Origin: Paraburkholderia phosphatilytica
Lineage (GTDB): Bacteria > Pseudomonadota > Gammaproteobacteria > Burkholderiales > Burkholderiaceae
Direction of reading: 5' to 3'
DNA length: 64,000 nucleotides
NCBI RefSeq assembly: GCF_003443895.1
Contig: NZ_QQOA01000001.1
Coordinates: forward strand, 375,123-439,122
In this document: piece after piece, positions 17,244 through 31,982 of the stretch
Layout of the letters: the number at the start of each line of letters is the position of its first letter
Position numbering within the stretch: the stretch's first letter is position 1
Translations under genes and position numbers: made by a program
Notes under the pieces: model-generated
What the model was told of the DNA's origin: nothing
Seen by the model: only the letters and a program-made list of their open reading frames with translations
The model's database searches: none

Positions 17244-18152
17244 CTATCGACGCATCCGCGACGACGCCCAGTCCGATTCGCGCGCGAGTTCGACGAACGC
17301 CTTCAGGTAGTCGATCGATGCATCCGCTTCGCGCGTACCGAGGAAAATCTGCTTCGCGATGCCCTCCTTGCCGAGCTTCACCGGCATCACGGGAATACGG
17401 TCCGCGTATTCGTCCGCGAGCCAGCGCGGCAGTGCGGTCACGCCGCGACCGCTCGCCACCATCTGCAGCATGATGTCGGTGGTTTCGATCGTCTTGTGCC
17501 GTCTCGGCACGACACCCGCTGGTATGAGGAACTGGTTGTAGATGTCCAGCCGGTCGGTCTCGACGGGGTACGTAATCAGGATCTCGTCCGCGAGCTGCTC
17601 GGGCTTCACGTAACGCGCATTCGCCAGCCGATGCTGCTCCGCGACCACCAGCACCTGCTCGTAGTCGAACACAGGTTCGAAGCGCAGGCCCTGCTTCTGC
17701 AGCGGATCGGGCGTGACGAGCACATCGATGTCGTAGCCGAAGAGCGCACCGATGCCGCCGAACTGGAAGCGCTGCTTCACGTCCACGTCGACGTCCGGCC
17801 AGCGCGACAGATACGGCGACACGACCTTCAGCAGCCACTGGTAGCACGGGTGACATTCCATGCCGATGCGCAGCGTGCCGCGCTGACCTTCGGCGTACTG
17901 CTTCATGCGCGCCTCGGCCAGCTCGAACTGCGGCAGCAGCCGGTTCGCGAGCGCGAGCAGATACTGGCCGGCTTGCGTGAGCCGCAGGCTACGGCCCTCG
18001 CGGTCCCAGACCGGCGTGCCGAGCTGCTGCTCGACTTTCCTCACGGTGTGACTCAATGCGGACTGCGTGAGGTTGAGCACGCCGGCGGCGGCCGTGAGCG
18101 AGCCCTGCCGTTCGACTTCGCGAATGATGACGAGATGGATGCGTTCCAGCAT
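17244..18152 (-). CDS. metR: MetR, LysR-type activator of methionine biosynthesis
   Basis: The 302-residue product has the LysR N-terminal helix-turn-helix (GSLTAAAGVLNLTQSALSHTVRKVEQQLGTPVW) and a type 2 periplasmic-fold effector domain. MECHPCYQWL (about 100) is characteristic of MetR, which uses homocysteine as coactivator. It is divergent from metE with a large palindrome in the gap, the classic metR-metE arrangement. Confidence 0.92.
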   Translation of the reverse strand: MLERIHLVIIREVERQGSLTAAAGVLNLTQSALSHTVRKVEQQLGTPVWDREGRSLRLTQAGQYLLALANRLLPQFELAEARMKQYAEGQRGTLRIGMECHPCYQWLLKVVSPYLSRWPDVDVDVKQRFQFGGIGALFGYDIDVLVTPDPLQKQGLRFEPVFDYEQVLVVAEQHRLANARYVKPEQLADEILITYPVETDRLDIYNQFLIPAGVVPRRHKTIETTDIMLQMVASGRGVTALPRWLADEYADRIPVMPVKLGKEGIAKQIFLGTREADASIDYLKAFVELARESDWASSRMRR

Positions 18153-18181
18153 GATTTCACCAATCCATGAACGAATTTAAT

Positions 18182-18218
18182 CGATGAATGAAATAATGCC
18201 ATTTTATTTCATGCATCG
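18182..18218. promoter_or_regulatory. Large dyad between metR and metE, candidate MetR operator
   Basis: CGATGAATGAAATAA (18182-18196) and TTATTTCATGCATCG (18204-18218) are inverted copies with 14 of 15 matches and a 7-bp spacer. The inner arms TGAAATAA/TTATTTCA are perfect and contain the TGAA/TTCA halves known from MetR sites. It lies 52 bp before the metE start. Confidence 0.7.
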
Positions 18219-18269
18219 AAATCCCTATCATCGGGCCTGTCCTTTTTCAATTCGCCTCACAGGTCCCAC

Positions 18270-20564
18270 ATGGTCACGACGCACAATCTCGGTTTCCCGC
18301 GCATCGGCGCGAAGCGCGAACTCAAGTTCGCTCTCGAAAGCTACTGGAAAGGTCAATCGTCGCGCGACGAACTGAAGGCACTGGGTGCGTCGTTACGGCA
18401 GCGCCATTGGGCGCAGCAGCAAAGCCTCGACCTCGTGCCGGTCGGCGACTTCGCGTTCTACGACCAGGTGCTCGACATGAGCTTCACGCTCGGCAACCTG
18501 CCGGAACGCGTGCAAGGCTTCCACGGCGATGCGCTCGACAACTACTTCCGCGTCGCGCGCGGCCGTTCGGCGCAGGGTGCCGAAGACCATAGCGCATGCT
18601 GCGGCGGCGTCGCGGCGGGCGAGATGACCAAGTGGTTCGATACGAACTATCACTACATCGTGCCGGAATTCACCGCATCGACGAGCTTCTCGCTCGACGC
18701 ATCGCGCCTCGTCACGCAGCTGACCGAAGCGCGCGCCGCCGGCGTGACGGCGAAGCCGGTCATTATCGGACCGGTCACATATCTGTGGCTTGGCAAAGCG
18801 AAGGACGACTCCGATCGCCTCGCGCTGCTGCCGAAGCTGCTGCCGGTGTACGGCGCGCTACTCGACACGTTCGCGGCGCAAGGTGTGGAGTGGGTGCAGA
18901 TCGACGAGCCGGCGCTCGTCACCGAACTCGATCCGGCGTGGCAACAAGCATTCGTGACGGCCTACGAGGCGCTGGAGACGCGCCGTGTGAAGCTGCTGCT
19001 CGCCACGTACTTCGGCCAGTTGCAGGACAACCTCGCGCTGGCGTGCAAGCTGCCGGTGGACGGTCTGCATATCGACGCGATCAACGCGCGCGACGAAGTC
19101 GCCAAGGCCGCGCAAACGCTGCCGGCCGACCGCGTGCTGTCGGTTGGCGCGATCAACGGCCGCAACATCTGGAAGACGGACCTGACCGCCGCGCTCGAAT
19201 GGCTCGAACCGCTCGCGAAGACGCTCGGCTCGCGGCTGTGGATCGCGCCGTCGTGCTCGCTGCTGCACGTGCCGGTCGATCTGGAAAGCGAACAGAAGCT
19301 GGACAACGAAATCCGCTCGTGGCTCGCGTTCGCGCTGCAAAAGCTCGACGAGCTGAAGGTGCTGGCTGGTGCGTTGAACCATGGCCGCGCATCGGTGGCT
19401 GACGCGCTGGCTGCGAACGCCGCCGCGATCGAAAGCCGCCGCACGTCGCCGCGTGTGCACAACCCTGCCGTGAAGGCTGCCGTCGAGAAAATCGACGCGG
19501 CGCTCGGCAAGCGTACGAGCGTGTATGGCGATCGCGCGAACAAGCAGTCCGCGATCCTGAACCTGCCGGCGTATCCGACCACGACGATCGGCTCGTTCCC
19601 GCAAACCGCCGAGATCCGTCACGCGCGCAGCGAGTACAAGGCCGGCAAACTCGACGACGCCGGCTACCAGGCCGCGATGCGTCGCGAGATCGAACGCAGC
19701 GTGCGCGAGCAGGAATCGCTCGGCCTCGACGTGCTGGTGCATGGCGAAGCGGAACGCAACGACATGGTCGAATACTTCGGCGAGCAGCTGGACGGCTACA
19801 CGTTCAGCCAGTTCGGCTGGGTGCAGTCGTACGGCTCGCGCTGCGTGAAGCCGCCTATCCTGTTCGGCGATATCAGCCGCCCGAACGCGATGACCGTCGA
19901 ATGGATCACGTACGCACAGTCGCTCACGAACAAGCCGATGAAGGGCATGCTCACGGGCCCGGTGACGATCCTGAACTGGTCGTTCGTGCGTGACGACCAG
20001 CCGCGCTCGGTGTCGTGCTATCAGCTCGCACTCGCGATCCGCGTCGAAGTGCTAGACCTTGAAAAGGCCGGCGTGCGCGTGATCCAGATCGACGAAGCCG
20101 CGCTGCGCGAAGGTCTGCCGCTGCGCCGCGCGCAATGGAACGAGTACCTGCGCTGGGCCGTGGAATCGTTCCGTATCACCGCGAACGGCGTGCGCGACGA
20201 AACGCAGATCCACACGCATATGTGCTATTCGGAGTTCAACGACATCATCGCGTCGATCGCCGATATGGACGCTGACGTGATCACTATCGAGACGTCACGC
20301 TCCGATATGGAACTGCTCGACGCGTTCGATCACTTCAAGTATCCGAACGAAATCGGCCCGGGTGTGTACGACATTCACTCGCCGAACATCCCGACGCAGA
20401 ATCACATCGCTCAGCTGATGAAGAAAGCCGCCGAACGTATTCCGGCGGAACGCCTGTGGGTGAACCCGGACTGCGGCCTGAAGACGCGTCAGTGGGAAGA
20501 AGTGATTCCCGCGTTGACGAACATGGTTGCGGCGGCGAAGACGCTGCGTAGCCAGGCGCAGTAA
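18270..20564 (+). CDS. metE: Cobalamin-independent methionine synthase
   Basis: The 764-residue product is full length. It transfers the methyl group of 5-methyltetrahydropteroyl-triglutamate to homocysteine. The N-terminal half opens with [17 protein letters not shown], and the catalytic half contains [23 protein letters not shown], the zinc ligands in THMCYSEF, and the last cysteine in [10 protein letters not shown]. It is divergent from metR and likely activated by it. glyA follows after a hairpin. Its position beside the B12 uptake island suggests the cell can make methionine without B12. Confidence 0.97.
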   Translation: MVTTHNLGFPRIGAKRELKFALESYWKGQSSRDELKALGASLRQRHWAQQQSLDLVPVGDFAFYDQVLDMSFTLGNLPERVQGFHGDALDNYFRVARGRSAQGAEDHSACCGGVAAGEMTKWFDTNYHYIVPEFTASTSFSLDASRLVTQLTEARAAGVTAKPVIIGPVTYLWLGKAKDDSDRLALLPKLLPVYGALLDTFAAQGVEWVQIDEPALVTELDPAWQQAFVTAYEALETRRVKLLLATYFGQLQDNLALACKLPVDGLHIDAINARDEVAKAAQTLPADRVLSVGAINGRNIWKTDLTAALEWLEPLAKTLGSRLWIAPSCSLLHVPVDLESEQKLDNEIRSWLAFALQKLDELKVLAGALNHGRASVADALAANAAAIESRRTSPRVHNPAVKAAVEKIDAALGKRTSVYGDRANKQSAILNLPAYPTTTIGSFPQTAEIRHARSEYKAGKLDDAGYQAAMRREIERSVREQESLGLDVLVHGEAERNDMVEYFGEQLDGYTFSQFGWVQSYGSRCVKPPILFGDISRPNAMTVEWITYAQSLTNKPMKGMLTGPVTILNWSFVRDDQPRSVSCYQLALAIRVEVLDLEKAGVRVIQIDEAALREGLPLRRAQWNEYLRWAVESFRITANGVRDETQIHTHMCYSEFNDIIASIADMDADVITIETSRSDMELLDAFDHFKYPNEIGPGVYDIHSPNIPTQNHIAQLMKKAAERIPAERLWVNPDCGLKTRQWEEVIPALTNMVAAAKTLRSQAQ

Positions 20565-20633
20565 CGCTGACGCCGGTCCGCTGCGTGCTGCATGCCGCAC
20601 GCGGCGCGCCGACGCAACGCACTATTCACATCA

Positions 20634-20667
20634 CGTCCCGAGCCGGTCTCGGGACGCTTCATTTGGG
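20634..20667 (+). terminator. Hairpin between metE and glyA
   Basis: CGTCCCGAG (20634-20642) and CTCGGGACG (20648-20656) form a perfect 9-bp stem with a 5-base loop, followed by CTTCATTT. The T tract is interrupted, so it may be a partial terminator for metE, or an attenuator, since glyA starts only 35 bp later. Confidence 0.55.
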
Positions 20668-20691
20668 CCCTCACTGGAGTCCTCTCCCGCC

Positions 20692-21939
20692 ATGTTCGAA
20701 CGCAGCCACTACACTCTCGACCAGATCGACCCCGAAATCACCGCTGCCATCCGTCAGGAAAATCAGCGGCAGGAAGATCACATCGAGCTGATCGCATCGG
20801 AAAACTACACGTCGCCGGCCGTCATGGAGGCGCAAGGTTCGCAACTGACCAACAAGTACGCCGAGGGCTACCCGGGCAAGCGCTACTACGGCGGCTGCGA
20901 GTACGTCGATATCGTCGAACAGCTTGCGATCGACCGCGTGAAGGCGCTGTTCGGCGCCGAAGCGGCGAACGTGCAGCCGAATTCCGGTTCGCAGGCGAAT
21001 CAGGGTGTCTTCTTCGCGATGTTGAAGCCCGGCGACACGATCATGGGCATGAGCCTCGCGGAAGGCGGCCACCTGACACACGGCATGGCGCTCAACATGA
21101 GCGGCAAGTGGTTCAACGTGGTGAGCTACGGCCTGAACGCGCAGGAAGACATCGACTACGACGCGCTCGAAGCCGAAGCGCGCGCGAAGCAGCCGAAGCT
21201 GATCATCGCGGGCGCTTCCGCGTTCGCGCTGCATATCGACTTCGAGCGTATCGGCCGCGTCGCGAAAGCGATCGGCGCGTATTTCATGGTCGATATGGCG
21301 CACTACGCGGGCCTGATCGCCGCGGGCGTGTATCCGAACCCGGTACCCCACGCCGACTTCGTCACGACGACGACGCACAAGAGCCTGCGCGGTCCGCGCG
21401 GCGGCGTGATCCTGATGAAGGCGGAACACGAGAAGGCGATCAACTCGGCGATTTTCCCCGGCATTCAGGGCGGTCCGCTGATGCACGTGATCGCTGGCAA
21501 GGCCGTCGCGTTCAAGGAAGCCGCATCGCCGCAATTCAAGGCGTATCAACAGCGGGTCGTGAGGAACGCAGCCGTGCTGGCCGAAACGCTGATCGCGCGC
21601 GGTCTGCGCATCGTCTCCGGCCGCACGGAAAGCCACGTGATGCTGGTCGACCTGCGCGCGAAGCACATCACGGGCAAGGAAGCGGAGCGCGTGCTGGGCG
21701 AGGCGCACATCACCGTCAACAAGAACGCCATTCCGAACGACCCGGAAAAGCCGTTCGTGACGAGCGGCATCCGTCTCGGCTCGCCCGCGATGACCACGCG
21801 CGGCTTCGGCGAAGAGGAAGCGCGCCTCACGGGCAACCTGATCGCCGACGTGCTGGATAATCCGCACGATGCGGCGACCATCGCCAGCGTGCGTGAACAG
21901 GTGGCCGCGCTCACGCGCCGCTTCCCGGTGTATCGCTGA
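20692..21939 (+). CDS. glyA: Serine hydroxymethyltransferase
   Basis: The 415-residue PLP enzyme converts serine and tetrahydrofolate to glycine and 5,10-methylene-tetrahydrofolate. [33 protein letters not shown] and the PLP-lysine motif [14 protein letters not shown] are all present. ATG 20692 gives the standard SHMT N-terminus; the frame is open further upstream into metE but that part is not SHMT-like. Its one-carbon product feeds the methyl-folate used by MetE, so the two genes fit together. Confidence 0.97.
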   Translation: MFERSHYTLDQIDPEITAAIRQENQRQEDHIELIASENYTSPAVMEAQGSQLTNKYAEGYPGKRYYGGCEYVDIVEQLAIDRVKALFGAEAANVQPNSGSQANQGVFFAMLKPGDTIMGMSLAEGGHLTHGMALNMSGKWFNVVSYGLNAQEDIDYDALEAEARAKQPKLIIAGASAFALHIDFERIGRVAKAIGAYFMVDMAHYAGLIAAGVYPNPVPHADFVTTTTHKSLRGPRGGVILMKAEHEKAINSAIFPGIQGGPLMHVIAGKAVAFKEAASPQFKAYQQRVVRNAAVLAETLIARGLRIVSGRTESHVMLVDLRAKHITGKEAERVLGEAHITVNKNAIPNDPEKPFVTSGIRLGSPAMTTRGFGEEEARLTGNLIADVLDNPHDAATIASVREQVAALTRRFPVYR

Positions 21940-21968
21940 GCTGCACTGACCGACCCACAGGACCTGCG

Positions 21969-22646
21969 ATGACCTCCACCGCTGAACGCAAGCCGCTTCC
22001 GCTGCCGGATGGCCATCGCAAGGTCCTGCTGCATTCGTGCTGCGCGCCGTGTTCCGGCGAGGTGATGGAAGCGATGGTGGCGTCGGGCATCGACTTCACG
22101 ATTTTCTTCTACAACCCGAACATCCATCCCCGCAAGGAATACGACCTGCGCAAGGATGAAAACATCCGCTTTGCCGAGCAGTTCGGCATCCCGTTCGTGG
22201 ATGCCGACTACGACCGCGACAACTGGTTCGCACGGGCGAAGGGCATGGAGAACGAACCCGAGCGCGGCGCACGCTGCACGATGTGCTTCGACATGCGCTT
22301 CGAGCGCACCGCGCTCTATGCGCACGAGCATGCCTTTCCCGTGATGACCAGTTCGCTTGGCATTTCGCGCTGGAAGAACATGCAGCAGATCAACGACTGC
22401 GGCGTTCGCGCGGCCTCGCACTATCCGGATCTGACCTACTGGGACTACAACTGGCGCAAAGGCTGCGGTTCCGCGCGCATGGTCGAAATCAGCAAGCGCG
22501 AGGCGTTCTATCAGCAGGAATACTGCGGCTGCGCGTATTCGCTGCGCGACACCAACCTGCATCGCAAAGCCAACCATCGCGAACCGATCCGGATCGGCGT
22601 GAAGTTCTACGGCAAGGATGACGACGACGGGAATCAAGGCATCTGA
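21969..22646 (+). CDS. queH: Epoxyqueuosine reductase QueH
   Basis: The 225-residue product is a DUF208/QueH protein, which performs the last step of queuosine tRNA modification (epoxyqueuosine to queuosine) with an iron-sulfur centre. Conserved cysteines occur in [11 protein letters not shown] (about 21-31), [14 protein letters not shown] and [27 protein letters not shown] and [15 protein letters not shown] are also family motifs. It starts 29 bp after glyA and may be co-transcribed. Confidence 0.9.
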   Translation: MTSTAERKPLPLPDGHRKVLLHSCCAPCSGEVMEAMVASGIDFTIFFYNPNIHPRKEYDLRKDENIRFAEQFGIPFVDADYDRDNWFARAKGMENEPERGARCTMCFDMRFERTALYAHEHAFPVMTSSLGISRWKNMQQINDCGVRAASHYPDLTYWDYNWRKGCGSARMVEISKREAFYQQEYCGCAYSLRDTNLHRKANHREPIRIGVKFYGKDDDDGNQGI

Positions 22647-22744
22647 TGCCCTGATCCGCGTCGCTGAGCTACCTTCGTTTCGAACTCGCCGCTACGCTCT
22701 TAGCGACGTCGACTCGAGAAGGTGTTGTTCAGGCATGTCGACTC

Positions 22745-23281
22745 TCAACCTTTCTGCGCGAGCAGGCTCGCGATCTTCGCTTCGGTCTGCGCGTAATCGC
22801 CTTCGCCGAAGTGGGTGTATGCAATCTGCCCGTTGCGATCGATCAGATAGAACCCCGGCCAGTACTGGTTGTCGTACGCGTTCCACGTCGCGTACTGGTT
22901 GTCCTGCGCGACCGGGTAGTCGATGCCGTATTGACGGATCGCCGTCTTCACGTTGCCGGTCACGCGTTCGAACGCGTATTCCGGCGTGTGCACGCCGATC
23001 ACGACGAGGCCCTGGTCCTTGTACTTGTGGTACCAGCTCTTCACGTACGGCAGCGTGTGCACGCAGTTGATGCAGCTATAGGTCCAGAAGTCCACAAGCA
23101 CGACCTTGCCGCGCAACTGCTTCACCGTCAGCGGCTGGCTGTTGATCCATTGATCGATGCCGACGAATTCCGGCGCCGCGGTGCCGACGACGGACGGCGT
23201 GCCCGCCACGGCACCGCCGCACGCGGCGGTGAAGGCGGCACACGCACAGGCGGCCGCGACGGTTTTCAGCGAAGCGAACAT
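22745..23281 (-). CDS. Exported thioredoxin-like (redoxin) protein
   Basis: The 178-residue protein has an N-terminal export signal; a cysteine in FTAACGGAV suggests a lipoprotein. A thioredoxin fold follows: KVVLVDFWTYSCINCVHTLPYVKSWY carries the CINC active site, followed by VVIGVHTPEYAFE and the cis-proline region WPGFYLIDRNGQIAY. The WTYSCINC motif is that of DipZ/TlpA-like redoxins acting in the periplasm. It lies 58 bp downstream of the DUF4148 gene and is probably in the same operon. Confidence 0.82.
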   Translation of the reverse strand: MFASLKTVAAACACAAFTAACGGAVAGTPSVVGTAAPEFVGIDQWINSQPLTVKQLRGKVVLVDFWTYSCINCVHTLPYVKSWYHKYKDQGLVVIGVHTPEYAFERVTGNVKTAIRQYGIDYPVAQDNQYATWNAYDNQYWPGFYLIDRNGQIAYTHFGEGDYAQTEAKIASLLAQKG

Positions 23282-23339
23282 ATTCGGTTCCTGTTGGGTT
23301 CCTTTGAGTGCGCGCCAGACGAGCGGCGAATCGCGGTGC

Positions 23340-23726
23340 TTACTGATGCGCGTAAATCGGGCCGAGGCCAACGACGTCCGAGCCGTTGTATGCGTGCGAT
23401 GCGTCGGCGCTGTCGAGCGCGTGCGGCACGTGCAGGTGCAGGTGCAGGTGGATTCCATGCACAGCCGAACCGGAAGCCGACGTACTCGCGACCGCGCCGC
23501 CGTACGAAGCAGCAGCGTCACCCTTCTGCGCTTCGAGCTTCGCTTGCGCCTGCTCGAGGTTGTCCGGGTACTGCGCCTGATCGCCGGCCGGGTTGTAGCC
23601 GGCTTTCTCCAGATCGATCAGTTCCTGGCGCACCTGGGCGCGCGTGACGGGCTGGCTCGTTTGTGCGAACGACAGAGCGGGGATAGCAACGACAGCGGCA
23701 ACGATCAGCGATTGAACGAGTTTCAT
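23340..23726 (-). CDS. DUF4148 secreted protein with His-Leu repeat
   Basis: The 128-residue product begins at ATG 23726 (MKLVQSL) with a signal peptide ending in SFAQ. A DUF4148 segment follows: VTRAQVRQELIDLEKAGYNPAGDQAQYPDNLEQAQAKL. This short family is abundant in Burkholderiales. Unusually, the C-terminal part has GIHLHLHLHVPH, four alternating histidines plus others nearby, which could bind metal ions. A GATACA direct repeat lies about 205 bp upstream. Function unknown. Confidence 0.7.
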   Translation of the reverse strand: MKLVQSLIVAAVVAIPALSFAQTSQPVTRAQVRQELIDLEKAGYNPAGDQAQYPDNLEQAQAKLEAQKGDAAASYGGAVASTSASGSAVHGIHLHLHLHVPHALDSADASHAYNGSDVVGLGPIYAHQ

Positions 23727-23912
23727 GATGGACTCCAGCAAGAGAAGAATGGATGGATCGGGACCGATCCCGACACAGGGCGTCCAGGCTGGGTTTCGCT
23801 ACCGCCGCGCCCTGTCTTTTTCCGGGGCGGCGTCATCGCCTGGCATGGGACGTATTTGAAGGCGCGGAAGTATCCGGCTTGTGTCCCGGGAGAGGGGGAT
23901 GTGCGAGGCTCC

Positions 23913-23946
23913 GTATCTGCGTACGTGACAGATACAGAGCGATACA
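23913..23946 (-). promoter_or_regulatory. GATACA-N4-GATACA direct repeat upstream of the DUF4148 gene
   Basis: On the plus strand GATACA occurs at 23931-23936 and 23941-23946, a 10-bp period. A further copy in inverted sense makes GTATCTG (23913-23919) pair with CAGATAC (23929-23935). The same direct repeat recurs at 52143 and 54861, which suggests a shared response-regulator site. Confidence 0.6.
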
Positions 23947-23969
23947 AAAAGGCAGAGGCTAAGGCGTGG

Positions 23970-29414
<5,445 letters not shown>

Positions 29415-29536
29415 GGCCGCGCGTGGTGACCGGGCTTCGCCCGCCGAGGGGTGCGCGGCCGGCCAAGCTTACAGAAGCCCGCACCGTCGTCACGATACAC
29501 CCGATCACTCCGGCATGCGCTTCGCCCGCCACGCAA

Positions 29537-30532
29537 TCAGCCGCGCGCGCGTTCCGGGCTATCGCGCTGCCATGCGCGCTCGCGGATCGCCGCGAAATCC
29601 GCCGGCAGCGGATGCAGGTCGAGCCTGCGCCCGGCCTTCACGATCTGGCTCGGCGTATCGTGGCCGATCAGCGGCGGCAGGCACTTCGACGCGGCGATCA
29701 GCGCATCGAGATCGATGCCGGTGTCGAAGCCCATCAGCTCGAGCGCGTGCACGATCTCCTCGCTGCACACGTTGCCGCTCGCGCCCGGCGCATACGGACA
29801 TCCACCGATGCCGCCCAGCGACGCGTCGAAGCGGTCCGCGCCCGCATCGATCGCGGCGAGCACGTTCGCGAGACCCATGCCGCGCGTGTTGTGAAAGTGC
29901 AGCGTGAACTCGCTGTGCGGCCAGCGCTTGATGCATTGCGCCGTCAGGTCCGCGACCTGGCGCGGATACGCCATGCCGGTGGTGTCGCACAACGTGACGC
30001 CGCGCGCGCCGATCTCTTCGATGAAGCGTCGCGTCCATTCGAGCACCGTGCTCACCGGCACGTCGCCTTCCATCGGGCAACCGAATGCGCAGGAGAGCGA
30101 GATGTTCACCGGCAGGCCCGCGCCGCGCGCGAGGGTCGCGACCTGCTTCAGCGCATTGAACGATTGCTCGCGCGTCATGCGCAGGTTGGACAGGTTGTGG
30201 CTTTCGCTCGCCGACATCACGAGGTTCAGTTCGTCGGCGCGCGCGTCGATCGCGCGTTCGGCGCCGCGCACGTTCGGTACCAGCGCCGTATAGACGACGC
30301 CCGGCTTGCGCTGGATCTCGCGCAGCACAATCTCGGCGTCGCGCAGCGCGGGAATCGCCTGCGGCGACACGAAGGCCGTCACTTCGATCTTCGCCATGCC
30401 GGTGTTCGAGAGCGCGTCGATCAGCGCGATCTTGTCGCGCGTCTCGACAAACGTCCCTTCCGACTGGAAGCCGTCACGCGTGCCGACTTCCTGCATGTAG
30501 ATGCGACGATGCTCGCCATTCCAGATGTTCAT
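29537..30532 (-). CDS. Hydroxymethylglutaryl-CoA lyase family enzyme
   Basis: The 331-residue product has the HMGL-like TIM-barrel motifs: MQEVGTRDGFQSEGTFVET near the start (catalytic Arg-Asp), TAFVSPQAIPAL, LVPNVRGAERAI, CAFGCPMEGDVP, LHFHNTRGMGLAN (metal histidines) and GGIGGCPYAPGASGNV with the catalytic cysteine. The family cleaves 3-hydroxy-3-methylglutaryl-CoA to acetoacetate and acetyl-CoA, or related acyl-CoAs. Its ATG overlaps the stop of the CoA-transferase (ATGA), so the two are translationally coupled and probably activate and cleave the same organic acid. Confidence 0.88.
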   Translation of the reverse strand: MNIWNGEHRRIYMQEVGTRDGFQSEGTFVETRDKIALIDALSNTGMAKIEVTAFVSPQAIPALRDAEIVLREIQRKPGVVYTALVPNVRGAERAIDARADELNLVMSASESHNLSNLRMTREQSFNALKQVATLARGAGLPVNISLSCAFGCPMEGDVPVSTVLEWTRRFIEEIGARGVTLCDTTGMAYPRQVADLTAQCIKRWPHSEFTLHFHNTRGMGLANVLAAIDAGADRFDASLGGIGGCPYAPGASGNVCSEEIVHALELMGFDTGIDLDALIAASKCLPPLIGHDTPSQIVKAGRRLDLHPLPADFAAIRERAWQRDSPERARG

Positions 30533-31743
30533 GCGATTGCTCCCTTGTCGCGCAGTTCGGCGATGCGTTCTTCCGATACGCCGAGTTCGCGCAATACGTC
30601 GTCGGTATCGTCGCCGAGCTTCGGCGCCGAGTTCCGGATCGAGCCCGGCGTACCCATCAGTTTCGGCACGATGCCCGGCACCTCCACGTCGTAGCCGTCG
30701 CGCGTGGTCTGCTGCAGGATCATGTCGCGCGCGCGGTAGTGCGGGTCTTCGGCGATGTCGCGGGCCGTGTAGATCTTGCCCGCCGGCACGCGCGCTTCGG
30801 TCAGCGCAGCCAGCACCTGTTCGGTGGAACGCTGCCCGGTCCAGGCATCGATCGCCTGATCCAGCTCGTCGACCCGCGCGACGCGGCCCGCGTTGTTCGC
30901 GAGTGCCGCATCGTTCGCGAGGTCGTCGCGGCCGATCGCCGCCATCAGCCGCTTGAAGATGCTGTCGCCGTTGCCCGCGATCAGCACGTAGCCATCGCTG
31001 CAACGGTAGGCGTTCGAAGGCGCGATGCCCGGCAACGCGCTGCCCGCCGCTTCGCGCACGTTCCCGAACGCGCTGTATTCGGGAGTCAGGCTCTCCATCA
31101 CGTTGAACACCGCTTCGTGCAGCGCAACGTCGATGACCTGGCCTTTGCCGCCGTTCGCATCGCGGTGATAGAGCGCGGTCAGCACGCCGATCACGCCATG
31201 CAGCGCGGCAAGCGTGTCGCCGATCGAGATGCCGCAGCGCACCGGCACGCGGCCCCGCTCGCCGGTCAGATGACGCAGGCCGCCCATCGCTTCGCCGATC
31301 GAGCCGAAGCCCGGCAGATCGCGATACGGGCCCGTCTGCCCGTAACCGGAGATGCGCAGCATGACGAGCCGCGGGTTGAGTTCCGAGAGCTGTTCGTAGC
31401 TCATGCCCCAGCCTTCGAGCGTGCCGGGGCGGAAGTTCTCGATCAGCACGTCCGCTTCCGCGATCAGCTTGCGCGCGATGTCCTGACCTTCGGCGCTACG
31501 CAGGTCCAGCGCCACCGAACGTTTGTTGCGCGACTGCACCTGCCACCAGACCGAGGTGCCGTCCTTCATCAGCCGCCAGTTGCGGAGCGGGTCACCACTG
31601 CCCGGCGGCTCGATCTTGACCACGTCCGCGCCGAACTCGCCGAGCGTCTTGCCGGCGAACGGGCCGGCGATGAGCTGGCCCATCTCGATCACGCGCACGC
31701 CCTTCAGCGCGGCGGGGGTGGGGAAGGAAAGTTGACCACTCAT
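30529..31743 (-). CDS. CaiB/BaiF family CoA-transferase
   Basis: The 404-residue product is a class III CoA-transferase. VIEMGQLIAGPFAGKTLGEFGADVVKIE is the N-terminal signature, followed by RNKRSVALDLRSAEGQ, ADVLIENFRPGTLEGWG with the catalytic-type Asp region, and a C-terminal VPAGKIYTARDIAEDPH. It moves CoA between an acyl-CoA donor and an organic acid. ATG 31743 has GGAGA upstream; ATG 31764 is less likely. Its stop overlaps the start of the HMG-CoA-lyase-like gene. Confidence 0.88.
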   Translation of the reverse strand: MSGQLSFPTPAALKGVRVIEMGQLIAGPFAGKTLGEFGADVVKIEPPGSGDPLRNWRLMKDGTSVWWQVQSRNKRSVALDLRSAEGQDIARKLIAEADVLIENFRPGTLEGWGMSYEQLSELNPRLVMLRISGYGQTGPYRDLPGFGSIGEAMGGLRHLTGERGRVPVRCGISIGDTLAALHGVIGVLTALYHRDANGGKGQVIDVALHEAVFNVMESLTPEYSAFGNVREAAGSALPGIAPSNAYRCSDGYVLIAGNGDSIFKRLMAAIGRDDLANDAALANNAGRVARVDELDQAIDAWTGQRSTEQVLAALTEARVPAGKIYTARDIAEDPHYRARDMILQQTTRDGYDVEVPGIVPKLMGTPGSIRNSAPKLGDDTDDVLRELGVSEERIAELRDKGAIA

Positions 31744-31765
31744 GATGGGGATGTCTCCGAACATT

Positions 31766-31783
31766 CAGACAAAAGCTTGTCTG
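31766..31783. promoter_or_regulatory. 18-bp palindrome before the CoA-transferase gene
   Basis: CAGACAA (31766-31772) and TTGTCTG (31777-31783) are perfect inverted repeats around AAGC, 23 bp upstream of the CoA-transferase start. The position suits a repressor or activator site for this two-gene unit. Confidence 0.5.
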
Positions 31784-31982
31784 GTGTCGCCTCACCGCGA
31801 TGCAACATGCGCTGCTTCTGCAGTTTTGCGGTTGGGCGCTTGATGAAGACAATTGTGCGCGGGACGCGAGCGCGAGGGAATGACACATCGCGGAAGCGAG
31901 CTTTCTCGATTCGCGAAAGCTGCGAAAACACCGGCCGGCGCGGCGTTGCGCGGGGTCGCTCGCGCGTTGATGGTCGTCGCGC

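Noticed and set aside
22659..22708. Possible terminator between queH and the thioredoxin-like gene (CGTCGCT/AGCGACG)
   Set aside because: The arms can pair over about 10 bp, but the loop is more than 30 bases and there is no T tract, so support is too weak.
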